From Prorocentrum cordatum (taxonomy: Eukaryota > Sar > Dinophyceae > Prorocentrales > Prorocentraceae), in contig CAUYUJ010001348.1 of NCBI GenBank assembly GCA_963575745.1, positions 285,001 through 305,000 of the forward strand: a stretch of DNA of 20,000 nucleotides, in the 5' to 3' direction. Position 1 is the stretch's first letter, and the number at the start of each line of letters is the position of its first letter. The translations under genes and the position numbers were made by a program. The notes beneath the pieces were generated by a model, which was given only the letters and a program-made list of their open reading frames with translations, did not search any database and was not told the DNA's origin. Shown here piece by piece: positions 7,983-16,380 of this stretch.

Positions 7983-8452
7983 CACGTGTACGAATTCGCA
8001 GACAAAAGATCCAGCAAGCTCTGTTTGGGGAAAAAGCACAGCGTTGCCTGTCGGCACACATCGTTGTCTGTCGGCACTGGCGGGATGGCTATGGTGCTCA
8101 CCCTTGCTTCTCAGCGCCAAAGTTCCAGGCTGCCACAAAAGCCCAGAAGAAACCCGAACAATGCTCAGCCTTGCGTCTTGACCCTGGGTTCTCATATAGC
8201 TACAGGAGCCTGGAGGGGACGCTACTACCAGCAGCAGACACGTCATCGCAAACGCGTCATCGCAAACTCTATTGATCGGTAGTGGTGGACATCCTACGGA
8301 CACAATCATGCTGCATATGGTGAAGGCGCCAGTGCCATTCGACATTCGATTTGGACCTCGCTCCATGGAGCTTCCCCGCACGGAGGCGAAGACACAGCGA
8401 CGACTGCGACGAGGACGTACGACGACAGCGATGACGACACACGACTTCCCAC
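7640..8452. other. no supported gene; motif array and (AT)n microsatellite
   Basis: A third, short GTGGTGCAATCTATG-type array lies at about 7745-7810, and a pure (AT)n run at about 7947-7979 is flanked by ACACAT/ACATACAC. The remainder has no recognisable domain. It would be intron or intergenic sequence downstream of the 8453-8710 exon on the minus strand. Confidence 0.5.
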
Positions 8453-8710
8453 CCCCCCCGGCGGGCCAGGGCTCTCCAGGAGAGCGGCGGCCTGCTCCGC
8501 GAGAAGCTCGCCGGTGGTGGGGGAGACGCCCGTGGCGAGGCCGCCATCCTCGCCACGGCGGTCGCTCGGCCCTCTCCCAAAGGGGCGGGCGGGCCAGGCT
8601 TCCTCCGAGGGCGGCGGCGAGATCTCGGCAGATTCCCACCGCCCCTGGCCAGGCTCGTCCTGGGCCCGGGGAGCGGTGCCTGCGCCGCCCCAGCTTGGCG
8701 AGGGGAGCAT
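8453..8710 (-). CDS. candidate internal exon, function unknown
   Basis: An 86-codon open stretch (258 nt, phase 0 at both ends) follows GCGGTGCAG and ends before GTGGGA. Third positions are almost all G or C. The peptide is Pro/Gly/Glu-rich at first (MLPSPSWGGAGTAPRAQDEP) and then becomes more ordinary (DGGLATGVSPTTGELLAEQ, then AAALLESPGPPG). No known domain is recognised. The strand agrees with the other good exons. Both splice sites are inferred. Confidence 0.45.
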
Positions 8711-9099
8711 CTGCACCGCTCCCGGGCCAGGAATGGGCCCGGCCAGGTGCGGTGGACGTGTAATTAGAAATCTCGTCGCCCCCCACCTCCGCCAGGTTGC
8801 TCCCTCCCCCCGGTTGCGCCCTCCTCCTCCTCCTCCTCCTCCTCCTCCTCCTCCTTCTTCCACCTCTCCACCCCGTGCCGAAGGCGTGCACGGCCCCAGT
8901 CTGGTGTTTCGGGGAGGACGCACGGGGCGGCCTGTAAGGAGATTGGGCATCTCCGAAGAGCACCTCCCCTGAACCCACCGGGGTTTCGCCGCCTGGGCGA
9001 CACAGGCCAGCAGGCTGTCGATCGGCATGTTTGTTCGACGCATGCATTTGGACATGTTCATATGAATGATCTCTTTGAGAGTTGCTTTACGCTACTCCG
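8711..9099. other. (TCC)n tract, no gene
   Basis: A clean (TCC)n run occupies about 8819-8853, giving poly-Pro or poly-Glu ORFs. The rest shows no domain or repeat. On the minus strand it is probably the intron upstream of the 8453-8710 exon. Confidence 0.5.
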
Positions 9100-9180
9100 A
9101 CCCCGACCCCCAGCCACGCCGTGGCGGAGTAGTAAGGTAGGGTCATGCGTTGACATGTTGGCAATGCTCATTCACGGTTT
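9100..9180 (-). mobile_element. LINE 3'-end fragment
   Basis: CCCCCAGCCACGCCGTGGCG, then GAGTAGTAAGGTAGG and a TTGACATGTTGGCA segment, match the end of the repeat unit at 14277-14340. Only the terminal 80 bases or so are present, as expected for a 5'-truncated LINE or a SINE using the same 3' end. Confidence 0.6.
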
Positions 9181-9224
9181 CCCAGCAGCGGTATGCCACG
9201 TTGAAGCGAGAACGATCCCCGAGT

Positions 9225-9310
9225 AGGACCCCACCCCCAGACACGCAGAGAAGAGTAGTAAGGTAGGTGCAGTAGTTGCCATGTTGATAGTGCGCAAGCC
9301 ATAATTGGTA
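9225..9310 (-). mobile_element. second LINE 3'-end fragment
   Basis: CCCCACCCCCAGACACGCAG, then AGAAGAGTAGTAAGGTAGG and CCATGTTGATAGTGCGCAAG, align with 14271-14345 and with the 9100-9180 copy, more diverged. Two truncated ends side by side suggest repeated insertion. Confidence 0.55.
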
Positions 9311-9344
9311 CCAGAGGACAATGCGATGCGGTTGTGATGTGATG

Positions 9345-9470
9345 CTATGCGACCCACACTCCAGCCTTCCAGCCCTTGTGCCCTATGGCCTATGGGGCGG
9401 TCCTCCCAGAGGGCAGGCGTATGGGACACGCAGTCCCAGCTATGGGCTATGGGACACACAACCCTGATAA
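9345..9470. repeat. left part of an ATGGGACACAC-type array
   Basis: Units such as TATGGGACACGCAGTCCCAG and TATGGGACACACAACCCTGA continue at 11158-11345 on the far side of the 860-bp duplication. The duplication therefore appears inserted in, or expanded within, this array. Confidence 0.6.
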
Positions 9471-10330
9471 ATTCGCCGGCCCAACGGGCCAGAGGCGTGC
9501 TAAGATCTCCGGTAACTGGTTAACAATTTTCTAGTTCGCGCGCGCGGGGCGGCCCCTGGGGGTCCCCGGACGAAAAGTACCCCGACCAGGTCCCGGCCGG
9601 TCCCCGGCCGGGTCCCGGCCGGGTCCCGGCCGGGTCCCCCCGAGCGCTCCATGAGCGCACCAACAGGGCTCCGAGACGTCCCCGAGAGCCCCAAGAAAGG
9701 CCAAGAGGCCCCCAAGAGGCCCCCAAGATGGTACACGAGGGGTCCGACATGCCACAAGATCGCTCCAAGACGCCCAAGATAGCCCCCAGACGCCCCAAGA
9801 GGCCTCCAAGAGCACTCCCAATAGGGCCCCCGGAGGCAAAAATCATTGTTTTTCCATAGGTTTTTGAGAGATTTTGGAGCTTCCACCTTTTCGGCTTCCC
9901 GACGCCCCAAGACGGCCCAAGAGGCCCCCAAGATCGCCCCAAGAGGGCCCAAGAGGCACCCAAGAGGGCCCCAAGATGGCCCAAGAGGGCTCGAAGACGG
10001 CCCAAGAAGCCTCCAAAACGGTCCAAGAGGGCCCCAAGAACGCCCCCAAAGGGGCCCCAGAGAGGGAACACGAAACAACATTTCGAGCCCTCGGCCCTAA
10101 GAAGCCCCTACGAGGCCCCTAAGAGGCCCCAAGAGGCCCCCACGGGGCCCTCAGGAGGCCCCCAAGAGTCCCCCAAGCGGCCCCAGGAGGCCCCCCAAAT
10201 GCCCCCCCGAGCGCCCCAGGAGTGCCCCAAGCGGCCCCAGGAACCCCCAAAGCGCCGCATTGACACCAGGCCCTCGGGCAAACGGCAGACATGAGACTGT
10301 ATGGGCCGGCGGAATGAGCGAAGCGATTAA
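9471..10330. repeat. 860-bp tandem unit, copy 1
   Basis: The unit starts ATTCGCCGGCCCAACGGGCC and ends GAATGAGCGAAGCGATTAA. Subterminal CGCCGGCCCA occurs near the left end and inverted near the right end. The body is made of degenerate CCCAAGAGGCC-type words, interrupted by one non-repetitive island at about 9837-9900. A (CCCGGCCGGGT)n block at about 9593-9640 holds three more 11-bp units than in copy 2. The LGPSWG-type and PKEAPRG-type ORFs are products of the short repeat and are not called as genes. Confidence 0.9.
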
Positions 10331-11157
10331 ATTCGCCGGCCCAACGGGCCAGAGGCGTGCTAAGATCTCCGGTAACTGGTTAACAATTTTCTAGTTCGCG
10401 CGCGCGGGGCGGCCCCTGGGGGTCCCCGGACGAAAAGTACCCCGACCAGGTCCCGGCCGGGTCCCCCCGAGCGCTCCATGAGCGCACCAACAGGGCTCCG
10501 AGACGTCCCCGAGAGCCCCAAGAAAGGCCAAGAGGCCCCCAAGAGGCCCCCAAGATGGTACACGAGGGGTCCGACATGCCACAAGATCGCTCCAAGACGC
10601 CCAAGATAGCCCCCAGACGCCCCAAGAGGCCTCCAAGAGCACTCCCAATAGGGCCCCCGGAGGCAAAAATCATTGTTTTTCCATAGGTTTTTGAGAGATT
10701 TTGGAGCTTCCACCTTTTCGGCTTCCCGACGCCCCAAGACGGCCCAAGAGGCCCCCAAGATCGCCCCAAGAGGGCCCAAGAGGCACCCAAGAGGGCCCCA
10801 AGATGGCCCAAGAGGGCTCGAAGACGGCCCAAGAAGCCTCCAAAACGGTCCAAGAGGGCCCCAAGAACGCCCCCAAAGGGGCCCCAGAGAGGGAACACGA
10901 AACAACATTTCGAGCCCTCGGCCCTAAGAAGCCCCTACGAGGCCCCTAAGAGGCCCCAAGAGGCCCCCACGGGGCCCTCAGGAGGCCCCCAAGAGTCCCC
11001 CAAGCGGCCCCAGGAGGCCCCCCAAATGCCCCCCCGAGCGCCCCAGGAGTCCCCCAAGCGGCCCCAGGAACCCCCAAAGCGCCGCATTGACACCAGGCCC
11101 TCGGGCAAACGGCAGACATGAGACTGTATGGGCCGGCGGAATGAGCGAAGCGATTAA
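10331..11157. repeat. 860-bp tandem unit, copy 2 (827 bp)
   Basis: It is identical to copy 1 by eye except for loss of 33 bp in the (CCCGGCCGGGT)n block near 10450 and a G-to-C change at 11051 (GGAGTCCCCC versus GGAGTGCCCC). It is followed by TAAATTAAATGGGACG, returning to the ATGGGAC array. Such near identity means a recent duplication, ongoing gene conversion or an assembly artefact. Confidence 0.9.
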
Positions 11158-11345
11158 ATTAAATGGGACGCAGGGTCCCTGTTATGGGACTCGCAGGTCC
11201 TGGCGAATGGGACGCACAATCCCTGTTCTGGGACACGCAGTCCTGACAAATGAGACGCACGGTCTCGGCTATGGGACACACAATCCTGGTAAATGGGACG
11301 CACAGTCTGGGTTGATGGGACACGCAGTCCCCGCGCATTGGAGTA
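11158..11345. repeat. right part of an ATGGGACACAC-type array
   Basis: About seven imperfect units of 25-30 bases follow ATGGGACGCACAATCCTG and ATGGGACACGCAGTCC patterns, alternating with GTAA or CGGCT linkers. Confidence 0.7.
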
Positions 11346-11799
11346 TGTCCCATGTAAATCTGGAAGAGGCTTCTCTTGTCTGGTCTTGCGTTACGTGAAT
11401 ATGTTGTTGGGCCAATTGGAGATTTGCTATCTGATACGAATAAAATCAAGACACAACTGCAGGGAAGATGAATCCGTCTCTCCACGCTTTCGCCGTTCCG
11501 GCAACGAAAATCGATACCATTCGTTGCAACACTTCTTTGAGGCCGTCTCGGCTTCATCGTGGGAGTTCGTGGGCTCGACGATGGTCGAAGACACCCCCAA
11601 GAGAAAATCGATACCAATCGATGCAAAATTGGGCAGGTAGTGGCCCGAGTGTCGCATAGCATATGCGTGGTAGTAGACCTGGGTCGATATGCGACCAATG
11701 GGCCCTACGGGATCTACAGAGACGCGTGAATCCCACGGGCCCTAACTTAGCCCTACGGGGCACTATGAGCCCTACGGGGCCCTATGGGACGTGAGGTTA
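11346..11799. other. no gene; direct repeats
   Basis: GAAAATCGATACCATTCGTT (11507-) and GAAAATCGATACCAATCGAT (11603-) are near-identical words 96 bp apart. At 11700-11790, CCCTACGGGGC/CCCTATGGG words recur four times. GCAATTGTAAGCAATTGT follows at about 11800. Both strands have an open frame across 11400-11640, but no family is recognised and one strand's peptide repeats with the DNA repeat. Confidence 0.45.
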
Positions 11800-11934
11800 G
11801 CAATTGTAAGCAATTGTGCTTCACAGTCGTGGGGCAGCGCTCCTCCGGGAAGATGTTGGGCAGTTGCAGTTATCATGTTCGATGTCCTCTAAGGGGGCTC
11901 TGTACCCCAGGGGGCCAGATAAAAGGGGTGCTGT
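11800..11934 (-). mobile_element. partial copy of the LINE 3' unit
   Basis: AATTGTGCTTCACAGTCGTG, then GGGCAGC(G/C)CTCCTCC, matches 12229-12280 and 14586-14635. It lies immediately beyond the 3' end of the larger copy at 11935. Its own 3' end is missing or diverged. Confidence 0.5.
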
Positions 11935-12310
11935 CGTGGAGGAGTAGTCAGGTAGGTTCATGTTTTGACATGTTGGTAGTTCGCAGACCATAGTCGGCCG
12001 TAACAGGCCTGGGGTTTGTGCAGTAGCATGCGGGCGATAGGTGGCCGTATCAGGCATGGGGGTGGGGGGGCTTTGCAGCCGCCGTACAAAGGGCCTGCGT
12101 GTAGGCCATGGGTGGACATAGGCCGTGCACTGGAGGGATTGGCGCGAGTGGTGCAAAGCATAAGCGTGGAAGTAGGCGCATCTTAATAGGTGTTGCATCC
12201 ATGGGAGTACGGGGATTGGCACGGGGCAGCTACTTGTGCTTCCCAGTCGTGGGGCGGCCCTCCTCCTGGAAGAGGCCAGGCAGTTGTAAACCATCCTGTT
12301 TCACAACCGT
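11935..12310 (-). mobile_element. LINE 3' untranslated region, copy A
   Basis: About 375 bp match 14287-14665 almost throughout, with landmarks GGAGGAGTAGTCAGGTAGG, GGCCGTATCAGGCATGG, GTGCAAAGCATAAGCGTGG, TCTTAATAGGTGTTGCATC and CCATCCTGTTTCACA. It sits downstream (minus sense) of the reverse transcriptase at 12400-13561, so it is most simply the element's 3' UTR. Confidence 0.65.
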
Positions 12311-12343
12311 GAAGAAGAAGAAAAAGAAGAAGAAGAAGAAGAG
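12311..12343. repeat. (GAA)n microsatellite
   Basis: GAAGAAGAAAAAGAAGAAG, then AAGAAGAAGAG, lies between the LINE coding relic and its 3' region. A translated poly-Leu segment on the minus strand reflects this repeat. Confidence 0.8.
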
Positions 12344-12399
12344 CGCGCTGAGTCCGCCCGACGGCCAGCGGGCCCCCTAGGAGCAGCGCGGGTGGGCCG

Positions 12400-13561
12400 G
12401 AGCCCGGTGACTGCATGTGGTGGAGGAAGGCGTCTTCCCAGCTGTCCCATAATTTCTGGTCAAAAGCATAATCTAACCAATGCTTTGTGATACTCCCAAT
12501 GGTAATTTGTACAAACTGTGATATGTCGTCGCACCACCGCCTGCGTTGTCGTCCATGTCTGCGATGTGCTATTCGATTGTCGTGGACTTCCGGCTCCCAC
12601 GCTGCTGCAAGCCTTGTCCATCTAAGGTTCGAGTGTGTTGCCGCTCGCTTTGCCCACCGCCATTTTGGTCTGTAGTATACTGTTGGCCACTCGTCCACGT
12701 GAGAGCGGGCAGCGAGATCTGTAGCCACATGTGTGGCCCTGCGAATGAACTCATCCCATGTTCGAGTCCTGGATCGTCTTCGACGTCGTCGAACTCGAAT
12801 TCCCTTCCTGCGTCGATCGTGCTGTCGCTGGTGTCATCGTCGGTGCGAGCAGGGTTGGACTGGGCGTCGTCGTCGGCTGCTGCGTCCTGTTGGGTGCTCT
12901 CCCGTCGCCTCGGAGTGTTCACAATGAGTCGTAGCATACGTCGTTGTGCACGTCGTAGTGTCAACAGCAGGTCTTTGGTAAGAGTCCACGACATAGCTGT
13001 CGGTGTTACGGCGCCGCTGAATAGCCGGAGCCTGCTGTGGAGCGGGTACCGTTTGCTCATTAGCTCGTCGCGCAATTGGTTGAATTTGCGCCATGCCACT
13101 GCGATTCTGTTGGCGAGCTCGGTGGGGTGGTAGTCGTGGAATGTAAGCTTCCGGCCGAAGTACTTCGTGCTCTGATCGTCGCTGAGGATTTCGACTCTGT
13201 CGCCGTCGGTATCAACGTGAGTAATCGTTCGCCCCTGTCGCCGGCTTATGTTCGTCAGGATGTTCGTCTTGTCTGGGTGTATCTCGAGCCCACATTTTGA
13301 CGCTGTTTGTTCGAGATCACGAAGAGTACATTTCAGTTGTCTCAGATTGGGTGCGAGTAGTAGGACGTCGTCTGCAAAGCGCAAGTTGGTAAGAAGGGTC
13401 GGTTTGGGTACGCATTCCAGGTTACATCCCACTTGAATTCGCTTCGCATGTCAAACAGTTTGCACCACGCAGGGTAACATGACTTATGTTGCAGATACCT
13501 CTGATGTTTGATTTGGGATTGGCATTGAACAAAGCATGCCACCATTGTTAGGGCACGAAGC
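12400..13561 (-). pseudogene. non-LTR retrotransposon reverse transcriptase, frameshifted
   Basis: Reverse transcriptase copies element RNA into DNA at the target site. In the frame from 13432 the catalytic box reads LRFADDVLLLA (FADD about residues 19-22). GLEIHPDKTNIL follows near residue 50, a YFGRKLTF block near 90, and YPLHSRLRLFSGAVTPTAMS then RAQRRMLRLI, the thumb/connection region typical of dinoflagellate LINEs. Near 12720 homology changes frame: the continuation (KWRWAKRAA, RRWCDDISQF, WLDYAFDQKLWDSWEDAF) is read to about 12410. Upstream, ALFNA and KLFDMRSEFKW fragments appear in other frames, so at least two more frameshifts exist. An acidic TDDDTSDSTIDAGREFEFDD stretch separates thumb and tail. 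No intact fingers domain or endonuclease was found. This is a dead copy. Confidence 0.85.
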
Positions 13562-14206
13562 GGTTGGAAAAGGGGCGGGTACCACCACGGTTGTTCACAC
13601 GTGCCTCCATCGGATAGGGTATCGCGTATCGAGTGAATGATCATCCATAGCAATCGTGCGCATAGCGCTCGTGCAGCGTGGGTCCACCACTGCTGCGGTG
13701 CCTCTTGGTTAGGTAGAGCATGCGGACGGTGTTGAACGTGTTGGGGGAATGGAAGCGTCGCGATGGGGGTGCGGGAGTTCTTGTGGAGAGAAGAGTGTTC
13801 TGTAGCTGCTCGGTTCCCTCCTCCCCTTCGCCCTTCCATGAAGTTTCTCTCCCTGCCAGCCCTCTCTTCAACTCAGTCAGCGCCGCTCGACGCAGATGCC
13901 TAAGACAGGCGCGAGCTCGAGCAAATCCCTCTATTGCGCCATTTTGACGAGACACCTTGGCTGCAGACTGTGTCCCTGAATTCGTTGTAAATTTGGTAGA
14001 ATCGTAAGCATTCTTTCCTTTGTACTGGAGGAGCGGGGCTAGTTCGACAAGGGCCATGTGATTGGTTCGTCGCGCCATCAACGCCCATATTCTGGACCGC
14101 CCAATGTGGCGGCATGTGCTTGCCGTGAGCCCCCCTGCCGCTTCCTGGCCCGAGGCAGCGACCAAGCGAACCCGGGACCGAGGGAGGAACAAATGTGAAG
14201 CACATC
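13562..14206 (-). mobile_element. probable degenerate 5' part of LINE copy A
   Basis: This lies between the reverse transcriptase relic and the element's conserved 5' end. A 183-aa frame (14192-13641) is open but shows no recognisable domain, and no conserved fingers motif could be read in any frame. Assignment to the LINE rests on position only. Confidence 0.35.
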
Positions 14207-14240
14207 ACCCGTGCCTTAAACGACAGCCGCGACATTCCTC
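14207..14240 (-). mobile_element. LINE 5' terminus, copy A
   Basis: CACCCGTGCCTTAAACGACA, then GCCGCGAC, recurs at 14850-14884 at the far end of copy B. In both cases the outer flank is C/T-rich (TCCTCC), so this word appears to mark the 5' end. Confidence 0.5.
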
Positions 14241-14276
14241 CTATTCCTCCTCCCCCTCCTCCTTCTGGCCCCGCCC

Positions 14277-14665
14277 CCCAGCCACGTCGTGGAGGAGTAG
14301 TCAGGTAGGTTTATGCTTTGACATGTTGATAGGTCGCAGACCATAGTAGGCCGTAACCGGCCGGGGGTTTGGGCAGTAGCACGCGGGCCATAGGTGGCCG
14401 TATCAGGCATGGTTGTGGGGGGCTTAGCAGCCACCGTGCAAAGGGTCCGCGTGTAGGCCATGGGTAGACATAGGCCGTGCAGTGGAGGGATTGACGCGAG
14501 TGGTGCAAAGCATAAGCGTGGTAGTAGGCACATCTTAATAGGTGTTGCATCTATGGGAATTCGGGAATTGGCACGGGACAGTTAATTGTGCTTCACAGTC
14601 GTGGGGCAGCCCTCCTCCAGGAAGAGGCCAGGCAGTTATAAACCATCCTGCTTCACAGCCGTGGG
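14277..14665 (-). mobile_element. LINE 3' untranslated region, copy B
   Basis: It matches 11935-12310 along its length with scattered substitutions. The 3' end is more complete here: CCCCCCAGCCACGTCGTGGA, containing a small palindrome CCACGTCGTGG, then GGAGTAGTCAGG. The same end is seen at 9100 and 9225. Confidence 0.7.
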
Positions 14666-14679
14666 GGGGGACCTCACTC

Positions 14680-14840
14680 ACGCATTCCAGGTTACATCCC
14701 ACTTGAATTAGCATCGCATGTCAAACAGTTTGCACCACGCAGGGCAGCATGACTTATGTTGCAGATAATTCAGTGCCTTCTGATATGTGAGTTGGAGTTG
14801 GAATTGAACACGGCATGCCACCATTCTTGGGGCACGAAGC
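14680..14840 (-). pseudogene. reverse transcriptase fragment, copy B (internally deleted element)
   Basis: It matches 13410-13561 (ACGCATTCCAGGTTACATCC, then ATGTCAAACAGTTTGCACCA, then GGCATGCCACCATT). This is the region just upstream of the FADD box. The catalytic box and all downstream coding sequence are absent, because copy B joins this fragment directly to its 3' UTR at about 14670. Confidence 0.75.
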
Positions 14841-14849
14841 AATAAAAAC

Positions 14850-14884
14850 ATTACCCGTGCCTTAAACGACAGCCGTGACCATCC
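14850..14884 (-). mobile_element. LINE 5' terminus, copy B
   Basis: TACCCGTGCCTTAAACGACA, then GCCGTGACC, matches 14207-14240. It shows that copy B kept both ends of the element while losing most of the middle. Confidence 0.5.
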
Positions 14885-15343
14885 TTCCACGCCGTCCTCT
14901 GCCTCCTCCCCCGACGCTCCCTGGACATCACCCTTGCCATGCCCCTCCTGCCCCTCATGGGTCCGGGGTCCACGCTTCGAACCCGAAGGCACAGAACATA
15001 TGCTTTGTTCCTGAGCGCTCCCCCTTCATGCTTGTATTCGGCCCATGGGCAAGCAACGCCATCTTGCAAAACATACGTGCCGTAGGGCCATGCATATGCA
15101 TACATACAGACGTAGTAGATCTGGATGTATATACATCGACATGGCGTATGTTATTGAATTGTCATGCGTCCCGCTGGCGTACCGCATAACATGTACTGTA
15201 TGCAAGTGTTCAGCTCCGTGTGACATCTGACATTTGGGGCGGCTTGCACATCAGGTACGCAATGACCCATGGCAAAAGACATGCCCGCAATGTCTGAGTG
15301 AGCGCCAGCGCAACTCATCTCACACATATCGCCATTAATTTCA
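14885..15343. other. no supported feature
   Basis: This is mixed-composition sequence with some CATATGCATACATAC words near 15090. No domain, repeat family or convincing exon was found. Confidence 0.4.
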
Positions 15344-15494
15344 TGTCGGGCCTGTCCCCCTACAGGGGGATTTTGAAGGAAAAATAAAAATGTTCAAAAC
15401 GTATTCACAAGATGCCCAAACATAATCAAACAATAGTCCCCGGACTATGTTTGGACTATTTTTGGATATTCCTCCTGTAGAGGGACAGGCCCGA
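15344..15494. mobile_element. MITE-like element, copy 2 (about 151 bp)
   Basis: The left end TGTCGGGCCTGTCCCCCTAC and right end GTAGAGGGACAGGCCCGA are inverted repeats matching copy 1 at 825-986. Interior landmarks AATAGTCCCCGGACTAT (a palindrome) and GGACTATTTTTGG correspond to ATCGTCCCCAGATTAT and TGACTATTTTTTG in copy 1. TTTCA flanks both ends (15339-15343 and 15495-15499) as a likely 5-bp target-site duplication. No AG lies next to the right end, so unlike copy 1 it does not look spliced. Confidence 0.85.
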
Positions 15495-15950
15495 TTTCAC
15501 ATGAATTCGAATATGGATGGAACCAACAGTGACCGTTGAACGTGTGTCCTGCTGCATGCTGCATGGCCGAACAAGGGCATCCATCGTCCTCCCTTTCCTG
15601 CCTCCGCGTTAGCTCCCCTCCTCCTGCTCCACTGAAGGGGCCCTGGGACACACAAATCTATACACACAAATAATAGGATTCCCTATATTTTCTCAGTTTC
15701 TGGGTTATCGTCTTCCCCCCACTTCCCATATTTTCCTATATTTTCGGGGGGATCGACGATTTACTATTGTGTCTGTGTGTGTTTTTGGTCCCCTCCTGAG
15801 AGATCATGATCATCCTGCAGCTGCTCTCCCAGCTCCCGCGCCTGTTGCTGCTGCATCCTGCCCCCCCTCCCCAGGCCACCAGGAAGCTGAGCCACCGCGG
15901 TCCTCCCGCATGGGCACCACCTTCTCGGGCGGGGGCCGTCCCGGACACCC
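15495..15950. other. no firm gene; possible minus-strand exon at about 15810-15945
   Basis: On the minus strand, 15945-15810 is open in three frames. One gives a WLSFLVAW segment and another MQQQQARELGEQLQDDHD. I cannot choose between them. The remainder is C/T-rich or unremarkable, including TATTTTCCTATATTTTC repeats near 15690-15745. Confidence 0.3.
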
Positions 15951-16221
15951 CCTTCCCTCCCTCCCTCCCTCCCTCCCTCCTCCACCTCCTCCTCCTCCAC
16001 CTCCTCCTCCTCCTCCTCCTCCTCCTCCCTCCTCCTCCCCCTCCTCCTCCTCCTCCTCCTCCTCCACACTGCCCCATCCCTTCCTTCCGTCCTACCCCCT
16101 TGTCCGTGATTCCCGCTTCCCTCCGTCCACGTGTTCCGTTGTCCCTGCTCCAGCGGGTCGGGTGGCAACGCGGGCCGCCGCCCCCCCCCCCCTCCCTCCC
16201 CCCCCCCTCCCCCCCCCTGAC
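15951..16221. repeat. long pyrimidine tract, (TCCC)n and (TCC)n
   Basis: The plus strand is CCCT and TCC repeats from about 15955 to 16068, then mixed C/T, then C-runs at 16182-16217. In minus sense it follows the exon at 16222 directly as a G/A-rich intron. Poly-Pro and poly-Glu ORFs are artefacts. Confidence 0.75.
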
Positions 16222-16380
16222 CTTCACGACCTCGGGCCAGGCGGGCGGCGACTCGGCCTCGGTGGAGGCCGCCGGTCGGAAGGCGTGGGCGCGGGCGGAG
16301 TCCCTGCGCCCGTAAGCCCACCACAGCCGCAGGCGCCCCTGGAGGCCAGCGCCTCCCTCGGCAGCGAGGCGCCTCGCGAG
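16222..16380 (-). CDS. candidate exon, function unknown
   Basis: The frame reads LARRLAAEGGAGLQGRLRL, WWAYGRRDSARAHAFRPA and then EAESPPAWPEVVK, with nearly every third base G or C. It ends in phase 0 at GTGAAG before GTCAGG. The 5' boundary is unclear: possible acceptors are CTCGCGAG or CTGCCGAG, and the preceding minus-strand sequence is a (CGG)n run. Protein quality is better than its neighbours, but I recognise no domain. Confidence 0.5.

Noticed and set aside
8272-8972. Plus-strand ORFs opposite the 8453-8710 exon
   Set aside because: Third-position GC bias favours the minus frame, and the plus peptides are Pro/Arg-rich shadows.
9500-10949. Long LGPSWG- and PKEAPRG-type ORFs on both strands of the tandem units
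   Set aside because: They are translations of short CCCAAGAGGCC-like repeats, open in several frames at once, with no domain.
12655-12672. CGCCATTTTGGTCTGTAG resembling a dinoflagellate spliced-leader relic
   Set aside because: Only about ten bases match, and it lies within reverse transcriptase coding sequence in the wrong context. No other leader-like word was found.
12762-12780. GTTCGAGTCCTGGATCG resembling a tRNA T-arm
   Set aside because: No acceptor stem or D-arm can be built around it. It lies inside the reverse transcriptase relic.
13641-14192. 183-codon minus ORF upstream of the reverse transcriptase
   Set aside because: No reverse transcriptase fingers or endonuclease motif could be seen. 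Kept only as a positional part of the LINE.
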